Source: Sulfitobacter alexandrii (GTDB lineage: Bacteria > Pseudomonadota > Alphaproteobacteria > Rhodobacterales > Rhodobacteraceae). From it: a stretch of DNA of 64,000 nt. Position 1 is the stretch's first letter. Every line of letters starts with the position of its first letter. The stretch covers positions 1,736,001 through 1,800,000 of the forward strand of contig NZ_CP018076.1 in the NCBI RefSeq assembly GCF_001886735.1, written 5' to 3'. Below the pieces are notes generated by a model. The model was not told the DNA's origin. It did no database searches and was given only the letters and a program-made list of their open reading frames with translations. Made by a program: the position numbers and the translations under genes. Below are positions 1-9,085 of this stretch, piece after piece.

Positions 1-841
1 CCAAGGTGGCGAGCGCCGTTCGGAAGGTGCTGATGTCCTGCGGGCGGGATAGGGACGGGGCGTGGCCGCAATCGTCGAGGAGGGTCATCTCGGGTTTCGG
101 GCCGCTGCGGCGCATGCGGTTCCGGATGTCGTCGGTCAGAAGATCCGATCGTGCGCCGCCGATCACATGCGTGGGCACGGTTATTCGCGTCCAGCGGTCC
201 CACGCGGTCATCTCCTGCGGAGAATCGGTGAACTGGTGCAGAATGGCCGCGTCGTAGTGCAGCGTCAGCCGACCGTCCGGGCAGCGGCGGGTGGATGTGC
301 GCGCCATGCGTTGCCAGAAGCTGTCGGCGGCGGGGCCGAACGGCGCGTAGGCGCTTCGCAGCCAGGTTTCGGCCTGGCTGTGGCTGGTGAAATGCGGCAG
401 CTCGCCGACATAGGACATGATGCGCTCGATCGCGGGCAGGGGCACCTCGGGGCCGATATCGTTCAGTATCAGGCGCTCGATCCGCCCGGAGTCCTTGCCC
501 GATGCCATGTGGACACCGATCTGGCCGCCCATCGAAGTGCCGAGCCAGGCGGTGCGTTCGATCCCGTAGTGGTCCAGCAGATCGGCGATGATGCCGGCGG
601 CATATTCGATCGAATACTCGACCCCGGGGTCCGAGGCCCAGCTGGATTTGCCGCGGCCGATCATGTCGGGGCAGAGGACGAGGAAATCGTCGCACATGGC
701 GGCGGCGAGTTCGTCGAAATCCCGGCCCGTCCGTGCCAGCCCGTGCATCATCATCAGCGCGGGTTTGCCGGGCGCGCCCCATTCGGTGACATGGATTTCG
801 TGATCCATCACCGGGACGAAGGCAAAGCGGGGCGTGGTCAT
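1..841 (-). CDS. alpha/beta hydrolase, 3' end beyond window
   Basis: Reading from the ATG at 841, the frame is open to the left edge (about 280 codons), so the C-terminus is missing. It shows the alpha/beta-hydrolase fold landmarks: an MHGLAR oxyanion-type HG early on, a GTSMGG nucleophile elbow (GxSxG), and a late DCGHAPSLSRP segment that would supply the catalytic histidine. It starts inside the stop of the upstream permease (4-base ATGA overlap), so it is the last visible gene of the importer operon. Hydrolysis of an ester or amide taken up by the transporter is an inference from that linkage; the substrate is unknown. Confidence 0.85.
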   Translation of the reverse strand, partial: MTTPRFAFVPVMDHEIHVTEWGAPGKPALMMMHGLARTGRDFDELAAAMCDDFLVLCPDMIGRGKSSWASDPGVEYSIEYAAGIIADLLDHYGIERTAWLGTSMGGQIGVHMASGKDSGRIERLILNDIGPEVPLPAIERIMSYVGELPHFTSHSQAETWLRSAYAPFGPAADSFWQRMARTSTRRCPDGRLTLHYDAAILHQFTDSPQEMTAWDRWTRITVPTHVIGGARSDLLTDDIRNRMRRSGPKPEMTLLDDCGHAPSLSRPQDISTFRTALATL

Positions 842-1905
842 GCGCGCCTTCCCCTTGCCATCAGGGTGCCCGCGATTCCCTTGGGAAAGAAGTACACCAG
901 CAGGATGAAGATGATCCCCAGCCAAAACAGCCAACGGTCGGGGGCCAGCAGTTCGGGCAACAGGGGAATGGCTGCCGTCGCTTCGGATGCGGCACCCATC
1001 AGGTCGCGCAGGTAGTATTGCGCCATGACCATCAGCACCGCGCCGATCACGGCCCCCCACATCGTGCCCATGCCGCCGATCACCACCATCAGCAGGATGT
1101 CGATCATGATGGCAAAGGACAGGGCGGTGTCCGGCCCGGTGTACTTGAGCCAGACGGCATAGACGGACCCGGCCAGCGACGCGATTGCGGCCGACAGGCA
1201 GAACACGAAGGTGCGGTAGGCGACGACGCGGTAGCCGATCGCCTCGGCCCGCGCCTCGTTCTCGCGGATCGCCTTGAGCACGGTCCCCAACGGCGAGACC
1301 GTGATCCGCAGCATGACAAGGAACATGACGAGCGATGTGGCGAAGACGAAGTAGTAGGCTGCGAGCTTGCCGTTCAGCGCCACGCCGAACCAGCGCAGCA
1401 CCTTGCCGTCCTCGTCTACCGCCAGCTTCGTCGCGGGCTTGAAAAGGTCAGGTGCCCGGTAGGTGATGCCGTCCTCGCCGCCGGTGATCTGCGACAGCTG
1501 CGAGGCCAGCACCAGCACGACGGACGCGGCGGCGAGCGTGATCATGGCAAAGAAGATCGCCTTGACCCGAAGGCTGATCAACCCGATCGCCGTGGCGACG
1601 ACGAGCGACAGGGCGACACCGACCAGCGTGCCCAGCGCCACGGCATCCCAGCCCGGCCCCATCTGTTTCAGGGCGATGGCCGACCCGTAGGCGCCGAAAC
1701 CAAAGAACATCGTATGGGCAAAGCTGACGATCCCGGTATAGCCGATCAGCAGGTCGTAGCTGGCCACCAGCACGATGAAGATGCAGATCCGCGCCGCGAC
1801 TTCCAATGCCCGGATGTCCTGAAAGAGGAAGGGGGCGAACAGCAGCAAGGCTGCGATGACCAGCATGGCGGTCTTGACTGTGATCGTGCCGTAGGTCGGT
1901 TTCAT
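838..1905 (-). CDS. branched-chain amino acid-type ABC transporter permease (LivM family)
   Basis: A 355-residue, strongly hydrophobic inner-membrane permease. It has the LivM-type features YTGIVSFAHTMFFGFGAYG near residue 50-70 and the cytoplasmic coupling region with AIRENEARAEAIGYRV, followed by GGMGTMWGAVIGA. It lies 10 bases after the LivH-type permease and overlaps the following hydrolase gene, so it belongs to the same operon. The family imports hydrophobic amino acids, amides, urea or aromatic acids; the sequence does not fix the substrate. Confidence 0.92.
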   Translation of the reverse strand: MKPTYGTITVKTAMLVIAALLLFAPFLFQDIRALEVAARICIFIVLVASYDLLIGYTGIVSFAHTMFFGFGAYGSAIALKQMGPGWDAVALGTLVGVALSLVVATAIGLISLRVKAIFFAMITLAAASVVLVLASQLSQITGGEDGITYRAPDLFKPATKLAVDEDGKVLRWFGVALNGKLAAYYFVFATSLVMFLVMLRITVSPLGTVLKAIRENEARAEAIGYRVVAYRTFVFCLSAAIASLAGSVYAVWLKYTGPDTALSFAIMIDILLMVVIGGMGTMWGAVIGAVLMVMAQYYLRDLMGAASEATAAIPLLPELLAPDRWLFWLGIIFILLVYFFPKGIAGTLMARGRRA

Positions 1906-1915
1906 TCCGTATGCC

Positions 1916-2908
1916 TCACTTGACTGCCGGGCGCAGGCCGCTGGGCCGCCACATCAGGATCGCCATCATCAGGATCATGTTCGATGCCAGCGCCAGCTTG
2001 GGGGCGAGATAGCCGATGTAGTTGGCCGTCAGCCCCACGATGATCGCGCCCAGCAAGGTCCCGTCGATGGAGCCGAGCCCGCCGATGATGACGACGATAA
2101 AGACGACGATCATCATCTCGCCGCCCAAGGCCGGGGTGATGAGTGTCTCGTAGCCCGCCCACATCGCACCGCCCAAAGCGGCCAGGGCGCTGCCCAGCAT
2201 GAAGACCCCGATGAACAGGCGGTTGATCTTGAACCCCAGCGCCTCGACCATCTCGCGGTTCTCGACGCCCGCGCGGATCAGCAGGCCGATGCGGGTCCGG
2301 TTCAGCAGGACCATCAGCCCGGCAAAGACCGCGAGGCCGAGCGCGACGGCAAAGAGCCGGTAGATTTCCATGCTCACGTCGCCGACGATCCAGGCGCCTT
2401 CGAGGAATGCCGGACGCGGCACGCTGACCGGGGTGCCGCCCCAGACGGCGAGGATGATCTGTTCGCTGACGATCAGCGCGCCCATCGTGATAAGAATCTG
2501 GCGCAGGTGGTCGCGGTAGACGGGTCGGATGATGACGGTTTCAAAGAACAGGCCTGCCGCAAGCCCGAAGGCGATGGCGGCCAGCAGCGCGAGCGCCAGC
2601 GCGGCGGAGGCCAGCATCCAGCCTCCGTCAAGCCATGTGGACAGCGCGGCCAGCACGGTCGCCGCGACGAATGCGCCAAAGCTGATAAAGGCGGAGTGGC
2701 CAAAGTTCAGCACGTCCATCAGGCCGAACACCAGCGACAGGCCGGAGGCCATGAGGAAGACCATCATGCCCATGGACAGCCCCGCCACGGTCAGTGTCAC
2801 CCATGAGGAGGGCGCGCCGATCAGCACGAAGGCCACGGCGGCCAGCGCCAGTGGCAGAAGGTTCACGCCGCCCCACCGGCCCAGCGTCTCGGAAAGATTG
2901 GTCATCAT
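1916..2908 (-). CDS. branched-chain amino acid-type ABC transporter permease (LivH family)
   Basis: A 330-residue polytopic permease with the LivH signature LVFGLMDVLNFGHSAFISFGAF around residues 55-75 and the EAA-like coupling stretch with RAGVENREMVEALGFKINR. A C-terminal GGLGSIDGTLLGAIIVG follows. The start codon overlaps the stop of the ATPase gene before it (ATGA), which indicates translational coupling. It pairs with the LivM-type protein to form the membrane channel of importer 1. Confidence 0.92.
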   Translation of the reverse strand: MMTNLSETLGRWGGVNLLPLALAAVAFVLIGAPSSWVTLTVAGLSMGMMVFLMASGLSLVFGLMDVLNFGHSAFISFGAFVAATVLAALSTWLDGGWMLASAALALALLAAIAFGLAAGLFFETVIIRPVYRDHLRQILITMGALIVSEQIILAVWGGTPVSVPRPAFLEGAWIVGDVSMEIYRLFAVALGLAVFAGLMVLLNRTRIGLLIRAGVENREMVEALGFKINRLFIGVFMLGSALAALGGAMWAGYETLITPALGGEMMIVVFIVVIIGGLGSIDGTLLGAIIVGLTANYIGYLAPKLALASNMILMMAILMWRPSGLRPAVK

Positions 2909-3609
2909 GCTGAAAGCCCCAGTAGCTGCCCTTGCAGGTCGGTGTCGGCGGCGAAGTCCGCCATGCTGCCCCGGTGCACCACGCGGCCGTCGTCGATCAC
3001 CGCCATGTCGCGCCCGAGGCTGCGGGCAAAGTTGAAGTTCTGTTCCACCAGCAGGATCGTCGTATCCTGTGCGATCTCGCGAAAGGCCTCGCCCATGGCG
3101 GCGACGATCGCGGGGGCCAGCCCCTTGGTCGGCTCGTCGATTAGGATCAGATCGCGCGGCTCGATGATGGCGCGGGCGACGGCCAACATCTGTTTCTGCC
3201 CGCCGGACAGGGACCAGGCCTGTTTGGTCCAGAACTGTTCAAGCGCGGGAAACAGGGTATAGATGCGTTGCAGGCGGGTCTGGTCGAAACGGCCTCCGGC
3301 AGTGGCGAGCACGAGGTTCTCCTGTACCGTGAGGCCGCCGAAGGTGCCCATGTTTTCGGGCACATAGGCGATCCCCAGCCGGGCGATGTCGGCCGTGGCG
3401 AGACGCGAGATGTCGCGCCCTTTGAAGACCACCGATCCCGGCTGCGGCTGCCACAGACCCATGATCGAGCGCAGTGTCGTCGTCTTGCCCGCGCCATTCC
3501 GGCCCAGCAGGACAAACACGCCGCCCTCGGGCACGTCGAAAGTGATGTCGTGCAGCACGTGGTACTGCCCGATCTGCGTTTTCATGTTCTTCAGGGACAG
3601 AAGGCTCAT
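2905..3609 (-). CDS. ABC transporter ATP-binding protein (LivF family)
   Basis: A 234-residue cytoplasmic ATPase. Walker A (GRNGAGKTT) is near residue 36, the signature LSGGQKQMLAVARA near 138, Walker B LILIDEPTKGLAP follows, and the switch histidine region reads LLVEQNFNF, as usual for LivF. It overlaps the LivG-type ATPase gene upstream and the LivH gene downstream by four bases each. It energises importer 1 as a heterodimer with the LivG-type subunit. Confidence 0.93.
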   Translation of the reverse strand: MSLLSLKNMKTQIGQYHVLHDITFDVPEGGVFVLLGRNGAGKTTTLRSIMGLWQPQPGSVVFKGRDISRLATADIARLGIAYVPENMGTFGGLTVQENLVLATAGGRFDQTRLQRIYTLFPALEQFWTKQAWSLSGGQKQMLAVARAIIEPRDLILIDEPTKGLAPAIVAAMGEAFREIAQDTTILLVEQNFNFARSLGRDMAVIDDGRVVHRGSMADFAADTDLQGQLLGLSA

Positions 3610-4373
3610 GCGGTCTCCTCCGTCGCGGTCCCGAGGTAGACGTCGCGGACGATCTTGCTGCCCATGACCTCGGCCGGTGGCCCGTCGGCCAGCAACTCGC
3701 CGTTGTGCAGCACGATGATCCGGTCGGCGAGCGCGCGCACCACGTCCATCTTGTGCTCCACCAGCAGGACGGTCTTGGTGGTGTCCGCCTTGATCTTGCC
3801 GATCAGGTCCAGCACGGCGGGGGCCTGGTCCAGCGACATGCCCGCGGTCGGTTCGTCGAACATGTAAATGTCGGGCTCCATCGCCATCAGCAGGGCGACC
3901 TCCAGCTTGCGCTGGTCGCCGTGCGGCAGGCTGGCGGCGGGCATGTCGGCGCGGTCGGTCAGGCGGGCCGCGTCGAGGTAGTGCTCGGCACTGCGGATGA
4001 GGTCGCGGCGCGACGCGGCGGGGCGGAACAGGCTCCAGCCCGCGCCCTCGCGGGCCTGCACGGCCAGGCGGATGTTCTCGATCACGCTGAGCTGCGGAAA
4101 GAGGTTCGTCAGCTGAAACGCGCGGCCGATGCCGCGGCCGGCACGGGCCGAGGGCGACAGACGGGTGATGTCCTCGCCCGATTTCTCGACGCGCCCGGCG
4201 CTCGCGGGCAACTGGCCGGAAATCAGGTTGAAATAGGTCGTCTTGCCCGCACCGTTCGGTCCCACGATCACGGTGGTCTCGCCCGGATGAAAATCGCAGG
4301 TGACGGAATTGACCGCGACATGGCCGCCGAAACGGATCGTCAGGTCACGAGTGGACAGGGACGGGGAGGGCAT
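3606..4373 (-). CDS. ABC transporter ATP-binding protein (LivG family)
   Basis: A 255-residue ATPase with Walker A GPNGAGKTT near residue 38 and the LivG-type modified signature PHGDQRKLEVALLMA in place of LSGGQ. Walker B is DIYMFDEPTAG and the C-terminus contains LLVEHKMDVV. The RAGRGIGRAFQLTNLFPQLSV segment is the typical LivG Q-loop. It is 72 bases after the binding-protein gene, and that gap can form a hairpin in the transcript. Confidence 0.93.
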   Translation of the reverse strand: MPSPSLSTRDLTIRFGGHVAVNSVTCDFHPGETTVIVGPNGAGKTTYFNLISGQLPASAGRVEKSGEDITRLSPSARAGRGIGRAFQLTNLFPQLSVIENIRLAVQAREGAGWSLFRPAASRRDLIRSAEHYLDAARLTDRADMPAASLPHGDQRKLEVALLMAMEPDIYMFDEPTAGMSLDQAPAVLDLIGKIKADTTKTVLLVEHKMDVVRALADRIIVLHNGELLADGPPAEVMGSKIVRDVYLGTATEETA

Positions 4374-4398
4374 CGATTGGCAATCCTTGAGGGTATCC

Positions 4399-4419
4399 GG
4401 CCCGCCAGAGGGGCGGACC
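4399..4419 (-). other. hairpin between binding-protein gene and ATPase genes
   Basis: On the transcribed (minus) strand the arms GGTCCGCC and GGCGGGCC pair over 8 bp with one G-U, with a 5-base loop. No T-run follows, so it is not a clear terminator. A hairpin here could protect the 3' end of the binding-protein message, which is usually needed in excess over the channel genes; that role is inferred. Confidence 0.4.
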
Positions 4420-4445
4420 GGGTGTGCCTTGCGGGTTTCGCGGGC

Positions 4446-5651
4446 TTACTGGCTGTTGTCGCGGCCGATGGGGATGTTCATCTCGTCCGGCTCGATGATG
4501 CGGACCAGATCGGGGATCGCCCATTCCACGTCGTCATCCACGCGGATCTTGAAGTGCACCATGGATTGCAGGGCCTGATGGTCTTCGGGGCGGAAGGTCA
4601 TCTCGCCCTTCGGAGTATCCCACGACATGCCTTCCATCGCGGCGATCAGGTCTTCGGTCTCGTAGCTGTCGGCGGTCTGCAGCGCCTTCACCACGGCCAG
4701 TGCGGCGGACATGCCCCCGGCGGTGAAGAAGTCGGGCGGGCCGTCGAAGCGTTCCTGATGGGTGTCCACGAGCCACTTGTTGATGTCGTTCTGGTAGGCC
4801 TCGTAGTAGTAGTAGACCGCGCCTTCCAGACCGGGGAACCGCTTGTAGGTCGGCAGGACCGGCAGGATGTGACCGCCCATCGAAATCTCGATGCCGTAGC
4901 GGTCGGGGTCCAGCGCCTTGATCTTGCCGGGCGCGTCACCGCCGCCGGCGATGTAGACGAGGATGACCTTGCGCCCTTCCTTGTCCTTCAGCGCGTTGAA
5001 CATGCGTTCGGTCGCCGCCGTGAAATCGGCGGTGCCCTGCGGGACGTATTCCTCTGTCACCACTGTCGCGCCGGACCCGTCAAGGGCGGCCTTGAACGCG
5101 GTGATCCCGTCGCGGCCAAAGGCGTAGTCCTCGGCCAGTGTCGCGACGTAGAGGTTCTCGTCCGGCTGGAGCGCCAGCGCCTGCGCTTGCATGTCCATGG
5201 ACGAGTTGCGCGAGGTCTTGAACACGTAGCGGTTGCTGTCAGGCCCGGTGAGGCTGTCGGCCACGGCGGGTTCCACGATCAGGATCTTCTCGTACTCCTC
5301 GGCGATGGGCAGCATCGCCTGTGTCACACCCGAAGACGTGGCGCCGACGGCCAGCAGCACTTCGTCGTCGCCGTAGGCTTCGGCCAGGACGGCGCGCGCG
5401 ACGTCGGGCTTGAACTGCGTGTCCTTGATGATGACCTCGATCGGACGACCGTTGACCTCGTTCGTGCCGTCGGTGGCATATTCGAGGCCCAGTTCGAAAC
5501 CGGTTTGCGCCTGCTTGGAAAAGGCTTCGAAACTCGATCCCGACAGGCCGTGGATCAGGGCGATCTTGATCGGGTCTTCCTGTGCCCAGGCCGCGCCGGC
5601 CAGGCTGATCGACGTGGCAATGGTGGCGGCGAACCGCGCGAAATTCTTCAT
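4446..5651 (-). CDS. ABC transporter substrate-binding protein (periplasmic, type I)
   Basis: A 401-residue protein with a classical Sec signal (MKNFARF, hydrophobic core, AGAAWA cleavage region about residue 23). The mature domain is of the Leu/Ile/Val-binding type: KIALIHGLSGSSFEAFSKQ at its start, the GATSSGVTQAMLPIAEEY hinge region and the VYYYYEAY segment. It opens importer 1. Resemblance in arrangement to amide or aromatic-acid importers is suggestive only; the ligand is unknown. A divergent PAS-LuxR gene starts about 100 bases upstream. Confidence 0.9.
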   Translation of the reverse strand: MKNFARFAATIATSISLAGAAWAQEDPIKIALIHGLSGSSFEAFSKQAQTGFELGLEYATDGTNEVNGRPIEVIIKDTQFKPDVARAVLAEAYGDDEVLLAVGATSSGVTQAMLPIAEEYEKILIVEPAVADSLTGPDSNRYVFKTSRNSSMDMQAQALALQPDENLYVATLAEDYAFGRDGITAFKAALDGSGATVVTEEYVPQGTADFTAATERMFNALKDKEGRKVILVYIAGGGDAPGKIKALDPDRYGIEISMGGHILPVLPTYKRFPGLEGAVYYYYEAYQNDINKWLVDTHQERFDGPPDFFTAGGMSAALAVVKALQTADSYETEDLIAAMEGMSWDTPKGEMTFRPEDHQALQSMVHFKIRVDDDVEWAIPDLVRIIEPDEMNIPIGRDNSQ

Positions 5652-5748
5652 GGCTTCCTCCCTATGGGCGGTGGCCGCGGTTGTACGAACCCCACCCGTC
5701 GTTTACGTGTTCGAGAGGATTGAGGATAACCGCAGCCGGGGCAAGATC

Positions 5749-6351
5749 GTGGAAATACCTATTGACGATTGCTACGCGCAGGGGCTCTTCGCCGACCTCG
5801 CTTTCACCTATGCGCCGGTGGGGCTGGTGGTGACGGAGGCACGGGTGATCCGCCAGTGCAACAATGCCTTCGGGCAGATGTTCGGCTATGCGCCGGAAGA
5901 ACTGGCGGGGCAACTTTTCGCGATCCTCTATCCCACGGACGCGGAGTTCGTGAACATCCGGGACCGGGGCGTGAAGCAGTTGCGCGAGACCAACCGTTAC
6001 TGGGACGAACGCATCATGGCCCGGCGGGACGGGACATTGTTCTGGTGCCGGGTCCGGGGCCATTCTTTTACCCCCGAAGACCCGCTGGCCCGCGCGGTCT
6101 GGAGCTTTGCCGATCTCAGCGCGGAACGGCCCTATTTCCCCCTGACCCGGCGGGAGCGCGAGATCCTCAGCTACCTGTCCGAAGGTCTTACGAGCAAGGA
6201 AATCGCCATCAACCTCGAAATCTCCCACCGGACAGTCGAGGTCTATCGCGCCAAGCTGTTGCGCAAGTTCGGGGTCAACAACACCAGCGGGCTTTTTCAT
6301 TCCATGGGCGGGATCGACGGCGATCACGTGGTGTCGACATCCGACCAGTAG
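5749..6351 (+). CDS. PAS domain and LuxR-type helix-turn-helix transcriptional regulator
   Basis: About 200 residues from a GTG at 5749; an in-frame GTG at 5707 would add 14 residues. The N-terminal PAS domain (YAPVGLVVTEARVIRQCNNAF, FGYAPEELAG, then the MARRDGTLFWCRVRGHSF part) is followed by a GerE/LuxR HTH beginning TRREREILSYLSEGLTSKEIA. It has no receiver domain. It is transcribed away from importer 1, whose binding protein starts about 100 bases away, so it probably controls that operon. Its stop is one base from the end of the convergent histidine kinase gene. Confidence 0.85.
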   Translation: MEIPIDDCYAQGLFADLAFTYAPVGLVVTEARVIRQCNNAFGQMFGYAPEELAGQLFAILYPTDAEFVNIRDRGVKQLRETNRYWDERIMARRDGTLFWCRVRGHSFTPEDPLARAVWSFADLSAERPYFPLTRREREILSYLSEGLTSKEIAINLEISHRTVEVYRAKLLRKFGVNNTSGLFHSMGGIDGDHVVSTSDQ

Positions 6352-6352
6352 G

Positions 6353-7690
6353 TCAGGTCGCGTCCTCGCGCGGAGGGAAGGTCACGGTGACCGCGACGCC
6401 GCGTGTGTCGCCCGGCCGGGGCGACTGGAAATCGAACCCGCAGCCTGCCTGATTGCAAAGCTCCTGCACGATGGAAAGACCGAGCCCGAATCCGTCGGTG
6501 GTCGGCGCGCGGCGGCCAAAGCGGCGCTTGATGTCGCTCACATCCGTTTCGCTCAGCGGGGCGCAGTCGTTCGCGACCACGATCCGGCCCGGTGTGCCGG
6601 CATCCACGGTGACGGGGCCCTCACCGTGCTTGGCGGCGTTGTCGAAGAGGTTGTTCAGGATGATCCCAAGCGCGTCGGGGTCCAGCCGGCATGGCCAGGG
6701 CGCCGTGGTGCCGATCAGCACAGGCGCATCGGCCTGCGTGTGCGCGCCGCCCAGTTCCCGCATCAGCATGTCGATGACGGGTGCGATGTCCGTGACAGGC
6801 GCATTGAGGCCGATACCAGACTGCGCACGGGACAGTTGCAGCAGCCGCTCGACGAGCCGGACCAGACGTTTCAGGCCCGTTTCAATCTCCGCCACACGGG
6901 TGGCCGTTGCCGGATCCGAGGTGGTCGATTTCAGCCGCTGGGCCTGCGCCAGGGCAATGGCCAGCGGGGTGCGCAGTTCGTGTGCCGCATTGGTGGCAAA
7001 GGCGCGTTCGGCCTGAAGCGCTGTGTCGAGGCGGGCCATCAGCATGTCGAGCGTGGCCACCGCCGGTTCGATTTCGGCGAACGTGTGCCGTCGGTCAACC
7101 GGCGACAGGTCGTGTTCGTTCTTGGCGGCGATGTCGGCACTCAGCGCGGCGACGATGCCGGCGGAACGGCGTACGGCGATGAAGGTCGCCGCGGAGGACA
7201 GCACACCCAGCAGGACGAAGCCCAGAACGACCGCCGACATCACGTCCAGGATCGCCTCGTTCCGTTCGACAAGCGGTTCCGCAAGGACGACGCGAAGGCC
7301 CGGCACGCGGTCCGATTCCAACATCACCAGCCGATGGCCGTTGGCGGTGATGAACGTGCCGGGGTCCAGGCCGGGGACCTCGAAAGGCTCGGCAAGCTCC
7401 GACAGGCCAGTGACCGCGCCAGCGGCATCGAGAAACCAGAACCGGGTGCGTTCCGCCGGATCGAGGCTTGGATCCTCGAAGACCGTCGGCGCAGGACTGC
7501 CCGCGCTTTCCCGCAGTTGCAGCAGGAGGTGCGCCTTGTCGGTCAGGGACTGGTCCAGAAGTTCGTCGTACTCATCCTTGAACAGGGCGTAGACGATCGC
7601 GCAGCCCACCACCACGGCGGCGATGCCGGGCAGGGCGAGCGCCGTCAGCAGGCTGCGCAGCAGGCTGTGGCGGGGTGGAATCAGGGGCAA
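6353..7690 (-). CDS. sensor histidine kinase, partner of the adjacent OmpR-type regulator
   Basis: The upstream frame stays open without support, so I use the TTG at 7690, which overlaps the regulator stop; this gives 445 residues. A first membrane helix (residues about 12-35), a periplasmic region of roughly 140 residues and a second helix (VLGFVLLGVLSSAATF) precede a HAMP-like linker. The H-box is AFATNAAHELRTPLAIA and the N-box NNLFDNAAKHGEG. The G1 box is atypical (VANDCAP) while G2 is DGFGLGLSIV. It is the last gene of the lipid operon; stimulus unknown, though Pmr-type sensing of the outer membrane is a reasonable inference. Confidence 0.88.
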   Translation of the reverse strand: MPLIPPRHSLLRSLLTALALPGIAAVVVGCAIVYALFKDEYDELLDQSLTDKAHLLLQLRESAGSPAPTVFEDPSLDPAERTRFWFLDAAGAVTGLSELAEPFEVPGLDPGTFITANGHRLVMLESDRVPGLRVVLAEPLVERNEAILDVMSAVVLGFVLLGVLSSAATFIAVRRSAGIVAALSADIAAKNEHDLSPVDRRHTFAEIEPAVATLDMLMARLDTALQAERAFATNAAHELRTPLAIALAQAQRLKSTTSDPATATRVAEIETGLKRLVRLVERLLQLSRAQSGIGLNAPVTDIAPVIDMLMRELGGAHTQADAPVLIGTTAPWPCRLDPDALGIILNNLFDNAAKHGEGPVTVDAGTPGRIVVANDCAPLSETDVSDIKRRFGRRAPTTDGFGLGLSIVQELCNQAGCGFDFQSPRPGDTRGVAVTVTFPPREDAT

Positions 7691-8337
7691 AGCGCGTACC
7701 CGAGGCCGCGGTGCGTCACGATCAGTTCCTTGCCCAGCTTGGCGCGCAGACGGCTGATGTGCGCCTCGAGCGCGTTGCTTTCGACTTCTTCGCCGAAGGC
7801 GTAGAGCGCGGCTTCGAGGCTTTCCCGCGGGACCACGGCCGACTTGCGCCGCACCAATGTTTCCAAAACCTGCCATTCCCGCGTGGTCAGGCGCACGGGC
7901 CGGTCGCCACGGGTGACGCTGTGATCCGCCAGGCTGATGGAAAGGTCACCGATGCGCATGACCTGCGCGAGGTTGTCCTCGCTGCGGCGGCAGACGGTGT
8001 GAATGCGCGCCTTGACCTCGTCGAGGTCGAAAGGCTTGATGACATAGTCGTCCGCGCCGAGGTTGAGGCCCCTGATGCGGTCTGACACCTTGTCACGGGC
8101 CGACAGGATCAGGACGGGTGTGCCGACCCGCCGTCCGCGAAGCGCGTTGAGAAACTCCAGCCCGTCGCCATCGGGCAGATGAAGGTCCAGCAGTATGACA
8201 TCGAAAGGACTGGCGCGTTCCGCGCTTTCCGCGTCCGAAAGCGTGTCGAACCATTCGACCACGTGCAGGTCCGCCGCCAGATGCTCGACCAGCGGGCGGG
8301 CCAGCGCCGCCTCGTCTTCAATCAGCAGAATACGCAT
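7681..8337 (-). CDS. OmpR/PmrA-type response regulator
   Basis: The ATG at 8337 gives [12 protein letters not shown] and 218 residues; a TTG two codons earlier is less likely. The receiver domain has the acidic pair ED near residues 7-8, the phospho-acceptor Asp51 in LLDLHLPDGDG, and Lys in YVIKPFDLDE. The C-terminal winged helix contains TTREWQVLETLVRR and LEAHISRLRAKLG. It overlaps pssA by 20 bases and the kinase by 10. Its probable target is the direct repeat 11886-11905 upstream of the first gene of this same operon. Confidence 0.92.
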   Translation of the reverse strand: MRILLIEDEAALARPLVEHLAADLHVVEWFDTLSDAESAERASPFDVILLDLHLPDGDGLEFLNALRGRRVGTPVLILSARDKVSDRIRGLNLGADDYVIKPFDLDEVKARIHTVCRRSEDNLAQVMRIGDLSISLADHSVTRGDRPVRLTTREWQVLETLVRRKSAVVPRESLEAALYAFGEEVESNALEAHISRLRAKLGKELIVTHRGLGYALCP

Positions 8338-9085
8338 GCTCAAGCGGAGCCCTGATCTGTTTCTTCTGTGCCGCCCAGGAGAATGGCAGCGACCCGAGGT
8401 AGAGGCAATTGCCCGCGATCAACGTGGGCCAGGGATAGACGATCAGGCAGACTACGAGCACCACCGCCGCCACCATGAAGAAGGGAAGATGGCTGCGCCG
8501 TATCGTGGCATGTTTAATCGAGAACGTAGGCACCGTGCTGACCGCCAGCAGGCCGATGCAGATGATATAGCCTGACCTCAGAACCGGCAGGTCGGTGTTC
8601 TGCCAGCCGTAGAGCTCCATGAAGACCGGCATCAGCGCGAGGCAGGCCAGCGCCGGGGCGGGGATGCCGACAAAGAAGCTGTCCGTGGTCAGGCTGTCGG
8701 CGCTGCTGCGCATCGACAGGTTGAACCGCGCCAGCCGCAATGCGCAGCAGACCGCAAGCACCAGGATCGACAGCCAGCCAAGGCTGGCCAGCGGCGTCCC
8801 CAGATACAGGGTGTGATAGATCAGGACACCGGGAACGATCCCGAAGTTGAAGAAGTCCGCCAGTGTATCCAGTTCGGCGCCGAACGGGCTGGCGCTGTCG
8901 AGGAAACGCGCCAGCTTGCCGTCGGCCGCGTCAAGAAAGACGGCAAGCAGCACGAACATCAGACCTGTCTCGAGGTGGCCTTCGAGCGTCATGCGGATCG
9001 CGGTCAGGCCGGAGCAGATCGCGAAGACCGTCACGATGCTCGGCACCACGTGCCGCAGCTTGATGCGTTGGCGCTTCTCGGTCAT
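8318..9085 (-). CDS. pssA: CDP-diacylglycerol--serine O-phosphatidyltransferase
   Basis: A 255-residue membrane enzyme that makes phosphatidylserine from CDP-diacylglycerol and serine. The CDP-alcohol phosphatidyltransferase motif DGxxARx8GxxxDxxxD is complete ([10 protein letters not shown], then [13 protein letters not shown], near residues 55-80). Several membrane helices follow. It begins within the stop of psd (ATGA), so the two steps of phosphatidylethanolamine synthesis are co-translated. A lipid operon with its own PssA raises the possibility of a second copy elsewhere in the genome. Confidence 0.93.
   Translation of the reverse strand: MTEKRQRIKLRHVVPSIVTVFAICSGLTAIRMTLEGHLETGLMFVLLAVFLDAADGKLARFLDSASPFGAELDTLADFFNFGIVPGVLIYHTLYLGTPLASLGWLSILVLAVCCALRLARFNLSMRSSADSLTTDSFFVGIPAPALACLALMPVFMELYGWQNTDLPVLRSGYIICIGLLAVSTVPTFSIKHATIRRSHLPFFMVAAVVLVVCLIVYPWPTLIAGNCLYLGSLPFSWAAQKKQIRAPLEHAYSAD

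Noticed and set aside
3705..5723. 672-codon plus-strand frame across the importer 1 genes
   Set aside because: Composition is His/Arg/Gly-rich without domains and it lies opposite clear ATPase and binding-protein genes; a G+C-bias shadow.
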